Of a stretch of DNA of 31,064 nt, positions 10,001 to 20,605 are shown piece by piece. The stretch covers positions 481,647 through 512,710 of the forward strand of contig WELA01003449.1 of NCBI GenBank assembly GCA_009602735.1, given 5' to 3'. Made by a program: the position numbers and the translations under genes. This DNA is from Mesotaenium endlicherianum. Lineage: Eukaryota; Streptophyta; Zygnematophyceae; Zygnematales; Mesotaeniaceae. The notes under the pieces were generated by a model. It saw nothing but the letters and a program-made list of their open reading frames with translations. It did no database searches and was not told the origin of the DNA. How positions within the stretch are numbered: position 1 is the stretch's first letter; each line of letters starts with the position of its first letter.

Positions 10001-11263
10001 GACTGCTCCTGAGCGGAACGCAACAATGAAGGCATAACCGACGCCCTTGCGAGCCTCCAGTGTGGTACGAGCATTGGCGTCTGCATGGACAAAGGCCGAG
10101 GGCAACAATCACAAAAGTTCAGAAGCTCTACATGCAGATGGAAGGTGCTCCGCTGCTGACTAGCAAGCAACATGCCCCTTGAAAACGAAACAATAGTTTT
10201 ACACCTGACCTCCTATGAGGCTGATGATGATTTTATACATAGCGGTTCATATGGGACATGAGTTTCAGCAGAGTAAAACATAAACAAAAAGGGAGGACAG
10301 ACGAAACAAAACAGCTCTCAATTTTCACCAATATTATACTCAACAAATTGCAATAAGCATGTCGCCGCATTGTTTCACATAGCAGAACAAAGGAAGAATA
10401 GGTAAGAATGCAATTGGTATGCACAAAGAAGGCTAGTATTCTTCAAATTTATAACATAATTCCAGCTTAAAACCGAGATGACACCGATACAGCACAGCAA
10501 CTTGCACACAGTCATTCAGACTTACACGTTGCAATCCTCATCCCGAAAAACCCGGAGATGGTGGAAGTCAAAGCTCCCAAGATGAAAGCAATGACACTGA
10601 AGATGGCGTTTGCCATGGCAGGGGCACAATCCTGATCGGGATCCTCAACACATGGCCTCCACTTGGTGTTGAAGCTCTCAACAGATCCCAGGAAGAGGAA
10701 GATGATGACAGCGAACAAGCTCATGAACACGGCCAAGTACTTGTACTCCGTGAACAAGAACGAGTTGGAACCTACATTCACAACGGCCAATGTCAGATAG
10801 TGAGTTCATTAAATTGATAAGGAAACAATGTGCTGTATCTGAATGAAGAAGTCATAGGCACACAAGCTGGAAATAATTGTGACAGCTTTGTCATCGCTAT
10901 GGGAACAGTTGACATAAGAAAAGTTCAATTCCAGCTGGTCGTACTGCTTGTGAGTTTGCATACGGCAGACAATCCTAGGGGAGCACGCATGGTGGGAATA
11001 CCCAGAGAGATGGCGTTCTGAATCTCAGCCACCAGCTGCGAGACGTTAGAGTTGTCCACTCCATCCTCCTCAGCAAGGACGTAGTTGCCGTCAGCTGCTG
11101 CCTGGTTTCCAACCTTGACCTTTGACACTAGATACCACTGGAAAAGAGCAAAGACAATACCGACGACAGCAGCGGCAGGAATGAAGACGGAGACAACAGA
11201 AACTCCAGCAACAGACTGTAAAGCCTGCGACTCAGCCATGGCGAGAGTTACTGTATCCGCCAT
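6775..11263 (-). CDS. VHP1: Vacuolar H+-translocating pyrophosphatase (type I, K+-dependent), complete
   Basis: Eight exons give 771 residues: 11263-11002, 10771-10526, 10080-9752, 9547-9165, 8779-8693, 8380-8050, 7804-7706 and 7353-6775 (TAG). All junctions are GT-AG, phases 1,1,0,2,2,0,0. The enzyme hydrolyses pyrophosphate and pumps protons into the vacuole; plant members are about 770 residues with 16 membrane helices. The catalytic residues are all present: DVGADLVGK (257-265, with K254 just before), EDDPRNPA (272-279), DNVGDNVGD (283-291), GNTTAAIGK (538-546), and near the C-terminus [12 protein letters not shown] and [15 protein letters not shown]. Ala542 and Gly545, where K+-independent enzymes have Lys and Thr, mark type I. 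The ATG at 11263 is followed by G at +4 and gives an N-terminus of family length; a second in-frame ATG follows eight codons later. The fourth to fifth coding junctions give TYRPVQDV, with Arg where land plants usually have Ser. None of the seven introns (204-445 bp) holds a recognisable gene. Confidence 0.97.
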
Positions 11264-11652
11264 AGTTATTACTAAGCTGTGAATAGCTCACAGCTGAAAT
11301 AACGGTAGCTGCTGAGCAAATTGACTTCCGAAAGCACTTCTAACGCCGCCGGTCGGTATATGAAGCAATTTTCTGAAGCATTCGCAAGCGGAATCGTGCA
11401 TTCCCAAGTTCGTGGGAGCTCTTGGGGTCCCCCGCGTATACTCTACTGCCACTTCGTCCCCACCTCCGTGTTCATTGATCATCTCCGTGCCGCAGATCAT
11501 CCCCCTAACCCACGTGGAGTATGTAATGTGGCCGTCCGATACAGGCAGCTGCAATCCGTCTATAGCTCGAGCGGTCCGATCTTAATCACAGCAGTCAGCA
11601 ACGCTGGCAGCAGCTGTATAACCTAGACTGCTCCCACTCCCGACTGCTCCCC

Positions 11653-11680
11653 GAGTCCCGAGTCACGAGTCCCGACTCAG
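11653..11680. repeat. 7-bp tandem array of GAGTC/GACTC
   Basis: Four units at a strict 7-bp spacing start at 11653, 11660, 11667 (GAGTC each) and 11674 (GACTC). A further GAGTC follows at 11707. The core GAGTCA/TGACTC resembles a bZIP (GCN4-like) site. It lies about 390 bp upstream of the pyrophosphatase ATG; a regulatory role is only a possibility. Confidence 0.7.
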
Positions 11681-11834
11681 ATTCCTGACCAGTTTTTCCC
11701 AGATTCGAGTCGGAGAGAGTATGCTGGACTCGAGCAAAGTGCAGCAGATCAAGCACAGCAGAGCACGCTGGAGTCCGGACTGCCGCAGTGGTCCACACTG
11801 GACACGCCCCAAAATTGTCGAAAAAAGCCCGTTG

Positions 11835-11868
11835 TGCAGTTCAATGCAGTTCAATGCAGTTCAATGCC
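11835..11868. repeat. 10-bp tandem repeat (TGCAGTTCAA)
   Basis: Three exact units of TGCAGTTCAA and a fourth partial one that diverges after TGC. One helical turn per unit. It lies about 570 bp upstream of the pyrophosphatase start. Confidence 0.8.
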
Positions 11869-14075
11869 GTCATTCGAAGATTCCAAGAATCAATTTCAAT
11901 CCAAATGACATGTCACTGGCTGCCCTAACGCTCTGCTGGATAGGTGCTTGCCCGCAGCATCCTGAACTGCTCTCTCTCAAAAGAGCGACAGGATCTTTTT
12001 ACTCCCCAGATGCACCAAAATGCGTCTCTAATGGCGTCCTTCTCGACGTTGGTTACTTGTACACAGAGTTACGACTGTACGCCAATGTGGGCAAGCAAGA
12101 GGGCCCGGAACCGTGGGGTGGTGACTCGTTCGGGATTCCGGGTTGAATTATGTCACTTTTTGTATCACAAAAAGAATATGTTGTCATTAATTTTAGCTGG
12201 AGAAGTTAAACCAGATAATCTTGTGCAAGAAAATACAGAAAAAAAAGTGTTGTGGCCCGTCTTCCAAGTTCAACGATAGTTATCAATAATCTCAGAAAAT
12301 GTTGCAACAAGTAACACCCAATGTCTAAGACCATCCCCGATATGAAGAATGCACTAAGTGGACGCCTTTCTCAAGCCAACAATTTAGTCCAATCCTCAAA
12401 TGTCTAAGCGATTAATCAATTGAGTGATCTAGAGCCATCTTTCGGATACAAGTTGGTCCACAAATTATCGGTCGGCCAAATGAAGAAATGAAGACCTTAA
12501 ATTCTGATTTTTTTAGGGCTATAGCAGCAGGTTCATGTACAATTCTAGCTTGAGCTCTTTGTAAGCTACAACTAAACCTGCTGTTCGCACTCATGTCTCT
12601 ATAATCAACATCACCTCTAAGAACACTACAGCTATCAGTCATCGTCTGCTCTGCACAAGATTGAAGGAATGCAAAGAGCGTGTGCTGCGTGCGGCGTGCC
12701 CAAACATCCAAAAACTTTAGCCACGAGCGACACGAGGGTAATCTTAATCGATTATTGTTATAATGACAACACGTAAATGCCTCCTTGCCTTTCATTGGCA
12801 ACATTGAGACCTCAAAGATACCCGTTCAGTGTTGGCTTGGAAAAACCACATCTTGAATTTTTGTTTTGTTGATGCATGCAAAATGAAGAGATGTACTGTT
12901 CAGATAGAGCCAAAAGTATTACAATCAAATAGGATTATTTTTTCTTGCGAGCAGTCAATCAAAATTTGGCTTCTTGACAAAGAAGTTAAAAATCTTTTGG
13001 ATGGCTGCCATTGCTGTGCTTGGTGCAACTCTAGCCACACCAAAAAAAGAAAACGTGAAAAAATACCCCAAAGGAAAATTGTGGACTAGCCAGTAGTATA
13101 AAAGTACCAATTGTTAATTTCACTGACATACTGCAGGACATTCCACCAAGCCTTCAAATCAAAGGTGATTTGGCAACCGTGTTTGTAATTTTCTCCAGTC
13201 AATCCGGACCAATCGATCACCTTCAAGTTGTCTTGCCACGTGTATAGTGTTGCGCCCTATTGCTGCCAAGGGCCTTGGTTCTGGCATGTGGTACCTTTGG
13301 AAGAAGAATGCACGGGCAAGCGGCCTTAGATGCCGATGGAGAGCACTCGCACAAAATGTTGGACATTGTTACTCGACGTCCAGAGCTCATAACACATGGC
13401 AAATCGTAGGGTGGCCGTGTCAAGCTTCAGACCTAATGCAGTTGCTTCCAATCACTACTGTTCAAACAATGGAAACACAAAATACCCTCATTCACTTAGA
13501 ACATATGTGCTAGTCGTTTCCCTTGTCGCGTCAAGGTCCTTAAACAGAATTTTGATGGTAGCGGAAAAAACGAAGTTCACGAGTTACATACACAATTTGA
13601 AATTAAATAAACTAACAAGTCAAGAAGAAGAGTGCAAAAGCTGCAGCTTGCATTGTATAGCAAAGGGAAATTGATGGTTGTGCATATTTTGTGCAACAAG
13701 AGATTGACTGTAGACGTGATACCTGCTGCTATGTCACACGGCAAACTTGCAAGCCCCAACGGAGTCTTCCATTAACAAACTCCAAACCTACAGTGCACTC
13801 GACAATCACTACAAAAAAACTTTGACACTTTTCAAGGCCGCAACTGAAAGGGGCAGAGTGCCCTAGTGGAAGCGTAGTGACTCACGAGGAAAGGAACTAG
13901 TTGCCATCATACTAGAGAGTGCAGCGGCATATCACTAACAAAGCTTAGGAAAATTACTCAACATTTTGAGTAGCAAGAAACTGCTCACAAATGATGTAGG
14001 ATGAAAGGCCTTGTCATTACAAACCCGTAGAAATTTACAGAAGTGAAAACTGATAAGAAACAAAGAAGTTATGCC

Positions 14076-14083
14076 TATTTATA
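14076..14083 (-). promoter_or_regulatory. TATA box of the E1 3' LTR
   Basis: TATAAATA on the minus strand, 522 bp into the LTR from its transcriptional 5' end, leaving about 230 bp for R and U5. The matching position in the 5' LTR (19492-19499) reads TATAAGTA. Confidence 0.55.
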
Positions 14084-14504
14084 ATTTTCTGCCTAAGTGC
14101 TCCTCCCTAGGAGGAAGCTACGGATTTTCCTAAGTGTTCGTCAAATCGTCCCTTCCAGAATATTCGTGAGTAAGCCAGATCAGTCTAATCTGACGTGTCG
14201 GGCCGAATTGACGTCCACATACATGCATCGACATTACTAGAATATTCTATCTTAGACGCGCTAGGCTAAATCGAAACTTCTAGGTAAATCGACCTAGTCG
14301 GCACTCCGCGTCAGCCGAACTTACGTGAAGGTTCGAGTTCATTCTAACGGGCCAGATCGCTCGACGCTGTCGGTCAATCCGACGGTCCTGCTCACCGCGA
14401 ATTAAGGACAGTCGTCAACCGATCTCAAAACTAATTAAACTTCAGAAATCCGTAACTCTCTCAATACTTGACCAAATTCGATGAACTTTATATCAAAATG
14501 ACCA

Positions 14505-14532
14505 NNNNNNNNNNNNNNNNNNNNNNNNNNNN
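14505..14532. other. Assembly gap (28 N)
   Basis: Unresolved bases inside the left LTR of E1. The matching stretch in the right LTR is about 20 bp of ordinary sequence, so the true gap is probably small if the join is correct. Confidence 0.95.
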
Positions 14533-14592
14533 TTACAATCANTATACAATCAAAACATACCTTCATGAAACTCAAAAATGCACTTTATAAAC

Positions 14593-17500
14593 CTATGACC
14601 TTACATCATCCCCCTCCTCAAGATGCGACGTCCTCGACGCATTCTGCAGATAACGTCTCAACTTACTCTTACAATGAGTCAAGTTGGCCTCTGGCTCCCA
14701 AGTGTTGTCGTCCGCATGGTAGCCTTTCCACTTGACCAGATACTCTTGGACAAATCGTTGACCTCGCTTGACTCGTCGATCGCCGACAATCGCCTCCACT
14801 TCATACTCCAATACATCATCGATCTCGACCGGTGGTGGCGGTGTAGGTAGTCGTCCTGGATGTCCTTCATTCGGGTCAACGTATGGCCGTAGACAACTGA
14901 CATGGAACACATCATGGATACGCCATCCTGGAGGAAGTTCCAACTTGTAGGTCACTGGATTCACCTGCTTGAGCACTTCAAAGGGACCTGTAAACCGTGC
15001 CCGCAGTTTCCTCTTGCCTGTGAAAGGTAGGTTCTCTGTGGACAAGAGTACTTTGTCGCCCACTTGGAATGTCACTTCCCTCCTGTGCTTGTTAGCATGC
15101 TTGACCTGCTCTTGTTGTGCCTTCCGAATACACGTCTTCGCCATATCCCAAGTCTTGGCCATCTGCTCCATAAAAGCTTGTGTAGTAGGAACCTGAGTCT
15201 CCTTGGCCTTCTCCAACAAGATGTTCCCTGGATGATATACTTCTCTCCCATAAACCATAGCGAATGGTGACTGCTTGGTCGATCCCTGCATGCTGTTGTT
15301 GTAGGCAAACTCCAATCCTGGCAGCTTCTTGTCCCACTCTGAAGGGTCCTCCATAGTGAAACTCCTGAGCACCTCTTGCAGAGTTCTGTTGAGCCTCTCA
15401 CTCTGCCCGTCTGTCTGAGGGTGATAGGAAGTGCTCATACTCAGCTTGGTCCCCATCAAAGTAAACAATGACCGCCAAAAGTTGCTAGTAAACCTTGGAT
15501 CCCGATCTGAAACAATCACCTTCGGCAACCCATGTAGCCTGAAAATATGATCAAAGAATAGCCGTGCCACATCTGCTGCCGTAGAAGTCTCCTTCATGGG
15601 AATGAAGTGAGCCATCTTGCTGAGTCTGTCAGACACAACCCATACTGCATCGTGCCCTTGACCACTGACTGGTAACGATGTGATGAAGTCCATAGCAATC
15701 TGCTCCCAAGGATACTCTGGAATAGGCAGGGGCTGCAATGTACCTCCCTTCTTTTGATTTGGTGTCTTGTTTCTCTGGCACGCATCGCAACTCCTGATCC
15801 ACTCCTCGATGTCCTTGTCCATATTTCTCCAGTAGTATTCCCGCTTCAGCACGCTTGCCGTCTTCTCGCTTCCAAAGTGTCCAGCATATAAGCAGTCATG
15901 ATGCTCCGCAAGTAGTAAGTCTCGTAGCTCCTTGATGTCAGGTACCACCACTCTCTTGGAATCACCATAATACCATATGTCGTCCTTCTTCTGCATACTC
16001 GAGTTGAACTCAGCTGCTCCACCATCAGCAAACTCTGGGTCCTCCTCATAACCTCTTTGAAGCTTCTCCTTGAAGTCCATATTCTCCTTGATGACTGAGA
16101 CAGCTGCAAGGTCACACCTCCTGGATAAAGCGTCTGCAGGGTTGATCTTCCCAGGTAAGTACTCAATCTTGTGGTCGAACTGTTGCAGAAACTCCATCCA
16201 CCTTGCTTGTCTTGGTGTCAACGTTGGCTGCGTCATAAACTTCTCCAAGCTCTTGTGGTCGGTCTTGATGAACACCTTCCGGCCGTCCACATAACATCGC
16301 CAAATCCTCAAAGCCTGGATAATAGCCAACATCTCTCGCTCGTGTGCTGCATAGTTCTGCTCTGCAGGACTCAACTTCCTGCTCTCATATGCCACAGGCT
16401 GCAATCCTTTGCCCTGGTCCTGGAGAAGAATGGCTCCCACTGCAAAGTTTGACGCGTCTGTGATGATGGTGAAAGGAAGCTCTGGACTGGCAATTGCCAA
16501 CACAGGTGCCTGTGTTAACAGCTCTTTAATCTTCTCGAAGGCTTGCTGCTCCTTGTCACCCCATAGCCACTTCTCCTGCTTCTTCAACATGTCCGTGAGC
16601 GGTGCACACACCTTGGCAAATCCTTCAATGAAACGTCGATAATAATTCGCCATGCCGAGGAAACTCCTGAGTTGATGAATATCAGCAGGTACCGGCCAAT
16701 CTCTGACTGCTTGCACCTTCTTCTGCTCCACCTTGACTCCTTCAGCTCCCACTATGTGTCCAAGAAACTCGACCTCCTTGAGACAGAAGTCGCACTTGCT
16801 CATCTTCCCATACAGCTTCTGATCTCTCAAGACCTCCAACACCTTCCTCAGATGCTCCACATGCTCTTCCAAGGTCTTCGAATAGATCAGGATGTCGTCC
16901 AAAAATACCACCACAAACTGGTCCAAGTAGGGTCTGAAGATACTATTCATGAGTCCCATGAATGTAGCAGGTGCATTAGTCAATCCAAAAGGCATGACTG
17001 TGAACTCGAACAAACCATAGCGAGTTCTGAAAGCAGTCTTCTGAACGTCTCCTTCCGCAATCCGTACCTGGTGATAGCCACTCCTCAAATCGATCTTCGA
17101 GAAATACTTCGCCCCGACAAGCCTGTCAATCAACTCGTCCACTCGTGGAAGTGGGTACCTGTTCTTGATGGTGACCTTGTTGAGTGCCCGGTAGTCGACA
17201 CACATCCTCATAGTCCCATCCTTCTTCTTCACAAATAAGACTGGCGCTGCAAATGGAGACTCGCTGGGTCGGATGAATCCCTTCTCCAATAACTCCGTCA
17301 GTTGCTTCTTCAACTCATCCAACTCCGCAAACGATTGTCGATAGGCGGGTCTCACTGGTGGCTTGCTCCCTGGTTCCAACTCAATCTTGTGCTCCATAGC
17401 TCTCTGTGGAGGTAATCCTGCAGGTAGTTCCTCAGGAAATACGCACTTGAACTCCTCCAACAGCGCCTTAATTTGGGCAGGCATCTCAGCAGGCTTCTTC

Positions 17501-18276
17501 TCTTGAGCAGTTGGGCTCTGCTCCTTCTGAGCAAGGGGATCAGACACCACTACTTGCTCCTCCGGCGATGTACATTCGCCCAGGCTGTTAGGATTCACGC
17601 TTGCTCCATCTGATGACCTGGCCAGGGCCACCGAAACAAGGTACATCTCCTTCACCTGATTCGCCCTGCATAGCTTCTTAACTTGCAGGCTCGACAGAAG
17701 ACAGTTACTTGTGGTCGTATCTACCTCCACCTGTTTCGCTGTCTCCATTCGACCATCACGCCCTTGGACTTTCACTTGTCCTGTGCTCCAGTGCACTTGA
17801 GGGTTGGCTTTCCTTAGCCATGGTCGGCCCAATATCACCTCATGGTGACCCAACTCTGCCTGCTCCATAACTTCCTTACTCCGGTGCCCCGCTACTTCCA
17901 CGTGAATAGCTTCCGTAGGTGCACCACACTTGAGTCTCTGCCCATTTGCCAAAATTGCCTCCTTAGGCTCATAATGCTTCTGCACAGGGACTCGCCACTC
18001 TTTCACCAGCTTCTTGTGCACAAAGTTTGCACTTGCGCCACTGTCGACCATACACTTCGCATTGTTGCCGTCGACCACTCCTTCCACGATGATAGGCTTG
18101 TCAACGTCTCGTCCTTTGCTTCTCGGCAGGCTCCTGGGGATAACCTCCTTGTGAGTTCTCGTCTTCACGCCAGTAGACACCCCAGAACGACTTACTGGCG
18201 TCCTCCTTTTTCCTGCTGTTGAGGTTGCTTCGCCTTCACATGACAGTCTCGAGCCAGATGTCCAAGCTTGCCGCAA
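14593..18276 (-). CDS. pol: E1 Pol: protease, reverse transcriptase, RNase H, integrase, chromodomain
   Basis: A single open frame of 1227 codons. Domains in order (numbered from the first in-frame Met): aspartic protease with DSGA at 78-81; reverse transcriptase about 300-510 with FLDD at 458-461; RNase H with D607 (TDAS) and D673 (TDHKS); integrase zinc finger H793, H800, C830, C833; catalytic D863, D924 and E960 (a D,D-35-E spacing); GPF motif at 1097-1099; and a chromodomain at about 1157-1211 ([17 protein letters not shown]). The frame overlaps gag by 85 nt and is shifted -1, so it is probably made by frameshifting; the Met at 18276 is only the first in the frame. The stop lies inside the 3' LTR. 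No inactivating change is visible. The chromodomain is expected to steer integration to marked chromatin. Confidence 0.95.
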   Translation of the reverse strand: MRQAWTSGSRLSCEGEATSTAGKRRTPVSRSGVSTGVKTRTHKEVIPRSLPRSKGRDVDKPIIVEGVVDGNNAKCMVDSGASANFVHKKLVKEWRVPVQKHYEPKEAILANGQRLKCGAPTEAIHVEVAGHRSKEVMEQAELGHHEVILGRPWLRKANPQVHWSTGQVKVQGRDGRMETAKQVEVDTTTSNCLLSSLQVKKLCRANQVKEMYLVSVALARSSDGASVNPNSLGECTSPEEQVVVSDPLAQKEQSPTAQEKKPAEMPAQIKALLEEFKCVFPEELPAGLPPQRAMEHKIELEPGSKPPVRPAYRQSFAELDELKKQLTELLEKGFIRPSESPFAAPVLFVKKKDGTMRMCVDYRALNKVTIKNRYPLPRVDELIDRLVGAKYFSKIDLRSGYHQVRIAEGDVQKTAFRTRYGLFEFTVMPFGLTNAPATFMGLMNSIFRPYLDQFVVVFLDDILIYSKTLEEHVEHLRKVLEVLRDQKLYGKMSKCDFCLKEVEFLGHIVGAEGVKVEQKKVQAVRDWPVPADIHQLRSFLGMANYYRRFIEGFAKVCAPLTDMLKKQEKWLWGDKEQQAFEKIKELLTQAPVLAIASPELPFTIITDASNFAVGAILLQDQGKGLQPVAYESRKLSPAEQNYAAHEREMLAIIQALRIWRCYVDGRKVFIKTDHKSLEKFMTQPTLTPRQARWMEFLQQFDHKIEYLPGKINPADALSRRCDLAAVSVIKENMDFKEKLQRGYEEDPEFADGGAAEFNSSMQKKDDIWYYGDSKRVVVPDIKELRDLLLAEHHDCLYAGHFGSEKTASVLKREYYWRNMDKDIEEWIRSCDACQRNKTPNQKKGGTLQPLPIPEYPWEQIAMDFITSLPVSGQGHDAVWVVSDRLSKMAHFIPMKETSTAADVARLFFDHIFRLHGLPKVIVSDRDPRFTSNFWRSLFTLMGTKLSMSTSYHPQTDGQSERLNRTLQEVLRSFTMEDPSEWDKKLPGLEFAYNNSMQGSTKQSPFAMVYGREVYHPGNILLEKAKETQVPTTQAFMEQMAKTWDMAKTCIRKAQQEQVKHANKHRREVTFQVGDKVLLSTENLPFTGKRKLRARFTGPFEVLKQVNPVTYKLELPPGWRIHDVFHVSCLRPYVDPNEGHPGRLPTPPPPVEIDDVLEYEVEAIVGDRRVKRGQRFVQEYLVKWKGYHADDNTWEPEANLTHCKSKLRRYLQNASRTSHLEEGDDVRS
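14606..14620 (-). other. E1 polypurine tract
   Basis: On the element strand, GAGGAGGGGGATGA directly precedes the 3' LTR (TGTAAGG). It would prime plus-strand DNA synthesis. The same bases encode Glu-Glu-Gly-Asp-Asp near the end of pol. Confidence 0.85.
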
Positions 18277-19223
18277 CTATAGCACGGTCCTCTCGGCTTG
18301 AAATTCTGCTGCCTGCGCTGGTACTGCACAAGTCCCAACTCCATGGGTACTGGACCTTGAACACTCGTGCTTGGCGCTTGAGATCCAAAGTGTCGATATC
18401 CTCCAAAGTTGTGGCTGCCCCACTGCCTCTGACTATACTCCACAGCGTCGACCCTTGTTGCCAATGCCATCATTTCTCCAAGACTGGTAGGGTCCTTGAG
18501 CGCCACTTCCTTGGCCACAGTTGGCTTGAGTCCCCTCTTGAACTTGTCCATCATCTCCGACTCGTGCATGGATGGACATTGAAGCACCAGCTCGTTGAAG
18601 CGCGATACATACTCCTGAACGCTTCCTCGCTGACGAAGGCGCACCAATAGATCTCGAGCGGTAGCCTCGGGTGCAATAGGTTGAAATTGCCTCTTCAAGC
18701 CTTCAAATAGCTGATCAACAGTAGCAGGAACTCCAGACAGCTGCTCTTCTCGTTCATACCAAGCTCCAGCACTCTTCTGCAGCAAAGTTATGACAAAGGC
18801 GACTTGCCTGTCGGGCGTGAGCGCAGAATACTCCATAAACTTCTTCACTCCAAAAATCCATTGATGAACAGGCGGCGATCCACGCTCTCCAGTATAAACT
18901 TCAGGCTTAGGCGCACGCACTCCTGATGCGGGTGGAATAACTGGTTGCACCACTGGGTTAACATGAATCGGTGGTACAACAGGTGCAGGTGCCGAACTCG
19001 TCGAAGCGGCGTTCCCCATAACAACTCGCACCATTCTCTCCACCTCCGCGCGCATATTTTGTTGAAACTGGGTGTAGACTTCTCCTCCAATTGCATTTGC
19101 CATTTGCCTTAGCATCGCCTGCATCTCTTGTTGCTCTCTGGTCATTGTTGGTGCTGCCTGCTGCCCCGCGCGCTCAACATGCTCAACATGTTCGCCTCCT
19201 CCAGCTGCCGGCTGCGACTCCAT
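18192..19223 (-). CDS. gag: E1 Gag with one CCHC zinc knuckle
   Basis: The frame encodes 343 residues, starting 23 nt downstream of the primer-binding site, which leaves a very short leader. The N-terminal third is Gln-rich and Pro/Val-rich. The middle carries a retrotransposon capsid-like stretch ([10 protein letters not shown], then [18 protein letters not shown] at roughly 215-235), followed by a CX2CX4HX4C knuckle at residues 314-327 (C314, C317, H322, C327) that binds the genomic RNA. It would assemble the particle in which reverse transcription occurs. Its end overlaps pol in the -1 frame, with a run of five A residues on the coding strand at 18211-18207 where slippage could occur. A decayed relative of this gag lies at 27336-27960. 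Confidence 0.94.
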   Translation of the reverse strand: MESQPAAGGGEHVEHVERAGQQAAPTMTREQQEMQAMLRQMANAIGGEVYTQFQQNMRAEVERMVRVVMGNAASTSSAPAPVVPPIHVNPVVQPVIPPASGVRAPKPEVYTGERGSPPVHQWIFGVKKFMEYSALTPDRQVAFVITLLQKSAGAWYEREEQLSGVPATVDQLFEGLKRQFQPIAPEATARDLLVRLRQRGSVQEYVSRFNELVLQCPSMHESEMMDKFKRGLKPTVAKEVALKDPTSLGEMMALATRVDAVEYSQRQWGSHNFGGYRHFGSQAPSTSVQGPVPMELGLVQYQRRQQNFKPRGPCYSCGKLGHLARDCHVKAKQPQQQEKGGRQ

Positions 19224-19246
19224 AATATAATATGCAAACTAGCCCT

Positions 19247-19258
19247 GCTCCGATACCA
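19247..19258 (-). other. E1 primer-binding site
   Basis: TGGTATCGGAGC on the element strand, two bases from the 5' LTR. It matches the complement of the 3' end of plant initiator tRNA-Met (TGGTATCAGAGC) at 11 of 12 positions. Confidence 0.85.
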
Positions 19259-19260
19259 GA

Positions 19261-20004
19261 TGAAAGGGGCAGAGTGCCCTAGTGGAAGCGTAGTGACTCA
19301 CGAGGAAAGGAACTAGTTGCCATCATACTAGAGAGTGCAGCGGCATATCACTAACAAAGCTTAGAAAAATTACTCAACATTTTGAGTAGCAAGAAACTGC
19401 TCACAAATGATGTAGGATGAAAGGCCTTGTCATTACAAACCCGTAGAAATTTACAGAAGTGAAAACTGATAAGAAACAAAGAAGTTATGCCTACTTATAA
19501 TTTTCTGCCTAAGTTCTCCTCCCTAGGAGGAAGCTCCGTTTTTTTCTAAGTGTCCGTCAAATCGTCCCTTCCAGAATATTCATGAGTAAGCTAGATCAGT
19601 CTAATCTGACGTGTCGGGCCGAATTGACGTCCACATACATGCATCGACATTACTAGAATATTCTATCTTAGACGCGCTAGGCTAAACCGAAACTTCTAGG
19701 TAAATCGACCTAGTCGGCACTCCGCGTCAGCCGAACTTACGTGAAGGTTCGAGTCCACACTAACGGGCCAGATCGCTTGACGCTGTCGGTCAATCCGACG
19801 GTCCTGCTCACCTCGAATTAAGGACAGTCGTCAACCGACCTCAAAACTATTTAAACTTCAGAAATCCGTAACTCTCTCAATACTTGACCAAATTTGATGA
19901 GGTTTATATCAAAATGACCACAAAAATGCACTCTACATTACTATACAATCAAAACATACTTTCATGAAACTAAAAAATGCACTTTATAAACCTATGACCT
20001 TGCA
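19261..20004 (-). repeat. E1 5' LTR (right copy)
   Basis: 744 bp, TG...CA on the plus strand (TGAAAGGGG to CTTGCA). It is nearly identical to the left LTR, and most differences are transitions. It should carry the element's promoter; its TATA is TATAAGTA at 19492-19499. Confidence 0.95.
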
Positions 20005-20350
20005 GAAAACTTAGCATTCAGGAGTTCCCAAGAGGGGATTTTGGCCAAAAGGATAGAGAGCTTGCAGAATAGAATCGGCTAGGATTGCTGGCCCAGGTTT
20101 GAGTCAAACACCACAAGCGTGCAGAAGGCACATAAAATGGTGAGTGTTGTTTTAATGTCTTAGTTCTCAGAAGTCTCAATTGTCGAATTGCTTTTTGCAA
20201 AAGCAAGATTAACAGTTAAAGCCCTCAACAAAGAGCTGAGCGAGCCCAGCCGCAATGGAAATTGTAAATGCGCGGTTGTGAGCGGAGAGCTCAAGCCAGG
20301 CCGGCATAGATGCTATAATTTTAGATCAATTTTACATCAAAGGTGATACA
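20005..20350. other. Spacer right of E1, nothing recognised
   Basis: About 350 bp of mixed sequence between the E1 LTR and a chromodomain remnant. I see no gene, no repeat shared with the rest of the window and no target duplication matching the left flank of E1. Confidence 0.6.
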
Positions 20351-20605
20351 CTGTTCACAGGTCGATTACTCGTCCAACCGGGACCGGTCCCCGCTGTCCG
20401 GGACGGCGATCCTGCGGAGTATGAGGTCGATGAGATTTTAGACGCTCGCTCGATCCGTCGATCGTCTAAATATGTCATGAAGTAACTCATCCGATGGAAG
20501 GGTTACGATGCCTCTGGGGACACTTGGGAATTTAAAGATCAGCTGACCCATGCCAAAGGGGCGTTGAAACGGTTCCACCTTCGGGCGGCTGGGGCACCTC
20601 CCTAA
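20351..20605 (+). pseudogene. Chromodomain end of a second chromovirus pol, with internal stop
   Basis: Read in one plus-strand frame, this gives a retrotransposon pol C-terminus: a linker (LLVQPGPVPAVRDGD), EYEVDEILDARS, then LIRWKGY and a DTWEF segment, ending in TAA at 20603-20605. An in-frame TAA at 20483-20485 falls just before the LIRWKGY strand of the chromodomain. The amino acids differ widely from the E1 chromodomain and the strand is opposite, so this is another family. The rest of its pol is missing to the left. It may be the tail of the element that carries the 555-residue frame downstream. Confidence 0.8.

Larger units (their letters stand above)
11264..13844. other. Upstream region of the pyrophosphatase gene, no gene found
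   Basis: These 2.6 kb separate the pyrophosphatase start codon from retroelement E1 and should contain its promoter and 5' UTR on the minus strand. I could not place a convincing TATA box. It holds a 7-bp tandem array (11653-11680), a 10-bp tandem repeat (11835-11868) and a short perfect hairpin (12156-12174). The small open frames (for example at 12829-13089 and 12412-12804) resemble nothing I know and look like chance. Confidence 0.65.
13845..14605 (-). repeat. E1 3' LTR (left copy)
   Basis: It starts TGAAAGGGG and ends CTTACA on the plus strand, 761 positions including 28 N (14505-14532) and one N at 14542. It aligns end to end with 19261-20004. The last 13 bases at its right edge also encode the end of pol. 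Confidence 0.93.
13845..20004 (-). mobile_element. E1: full-length Ty3/gypsy chromovirus LTR retrotransposon
   Basis: The element runs right to left: 5' LTR (20004-19261), PBS, gag (19223-18192), pol (18276-14593), PPT and 3' LTR (14605-13845). Both LTRs have TG...CA ends. By eye about 24 substitutions separate them over roughly 730 comparable bases (about 3%), so insertion is fairly recent in evolutionary terms. Gag and pol have no internal stops, so the element looks coding-competent. Integrase followed by a C-terminal chromodomain places it among chromoviruses. No target-site duplication is visible: flanks are GCAAC on the left and GAAAA on the right. The left LTR contains a run of 28 N, so left and right halves may have been joined by scaffolding. 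Confidence 0.95.

Noticed and set aside
12412-13089. Frames of 130 and 86 codons in the pyrophosphatase upstream region
   Set aside because: No recognisable domain, no splice-site context and no repeat association; length is within chance for this AT content.
16672-17238. 188-codon plus-strand frame inside E1
   Set aside because: Antisense to the reverse transcriptase region of pol, with no domain of its own.
19747-19757. Perfect B-box (GGTTCGAGTCC) in the E1 LTR suggesting a tRNA gene
   Set aside because: No A box at the right distance and no cloverleaf; the other LTR copy has it mutated.
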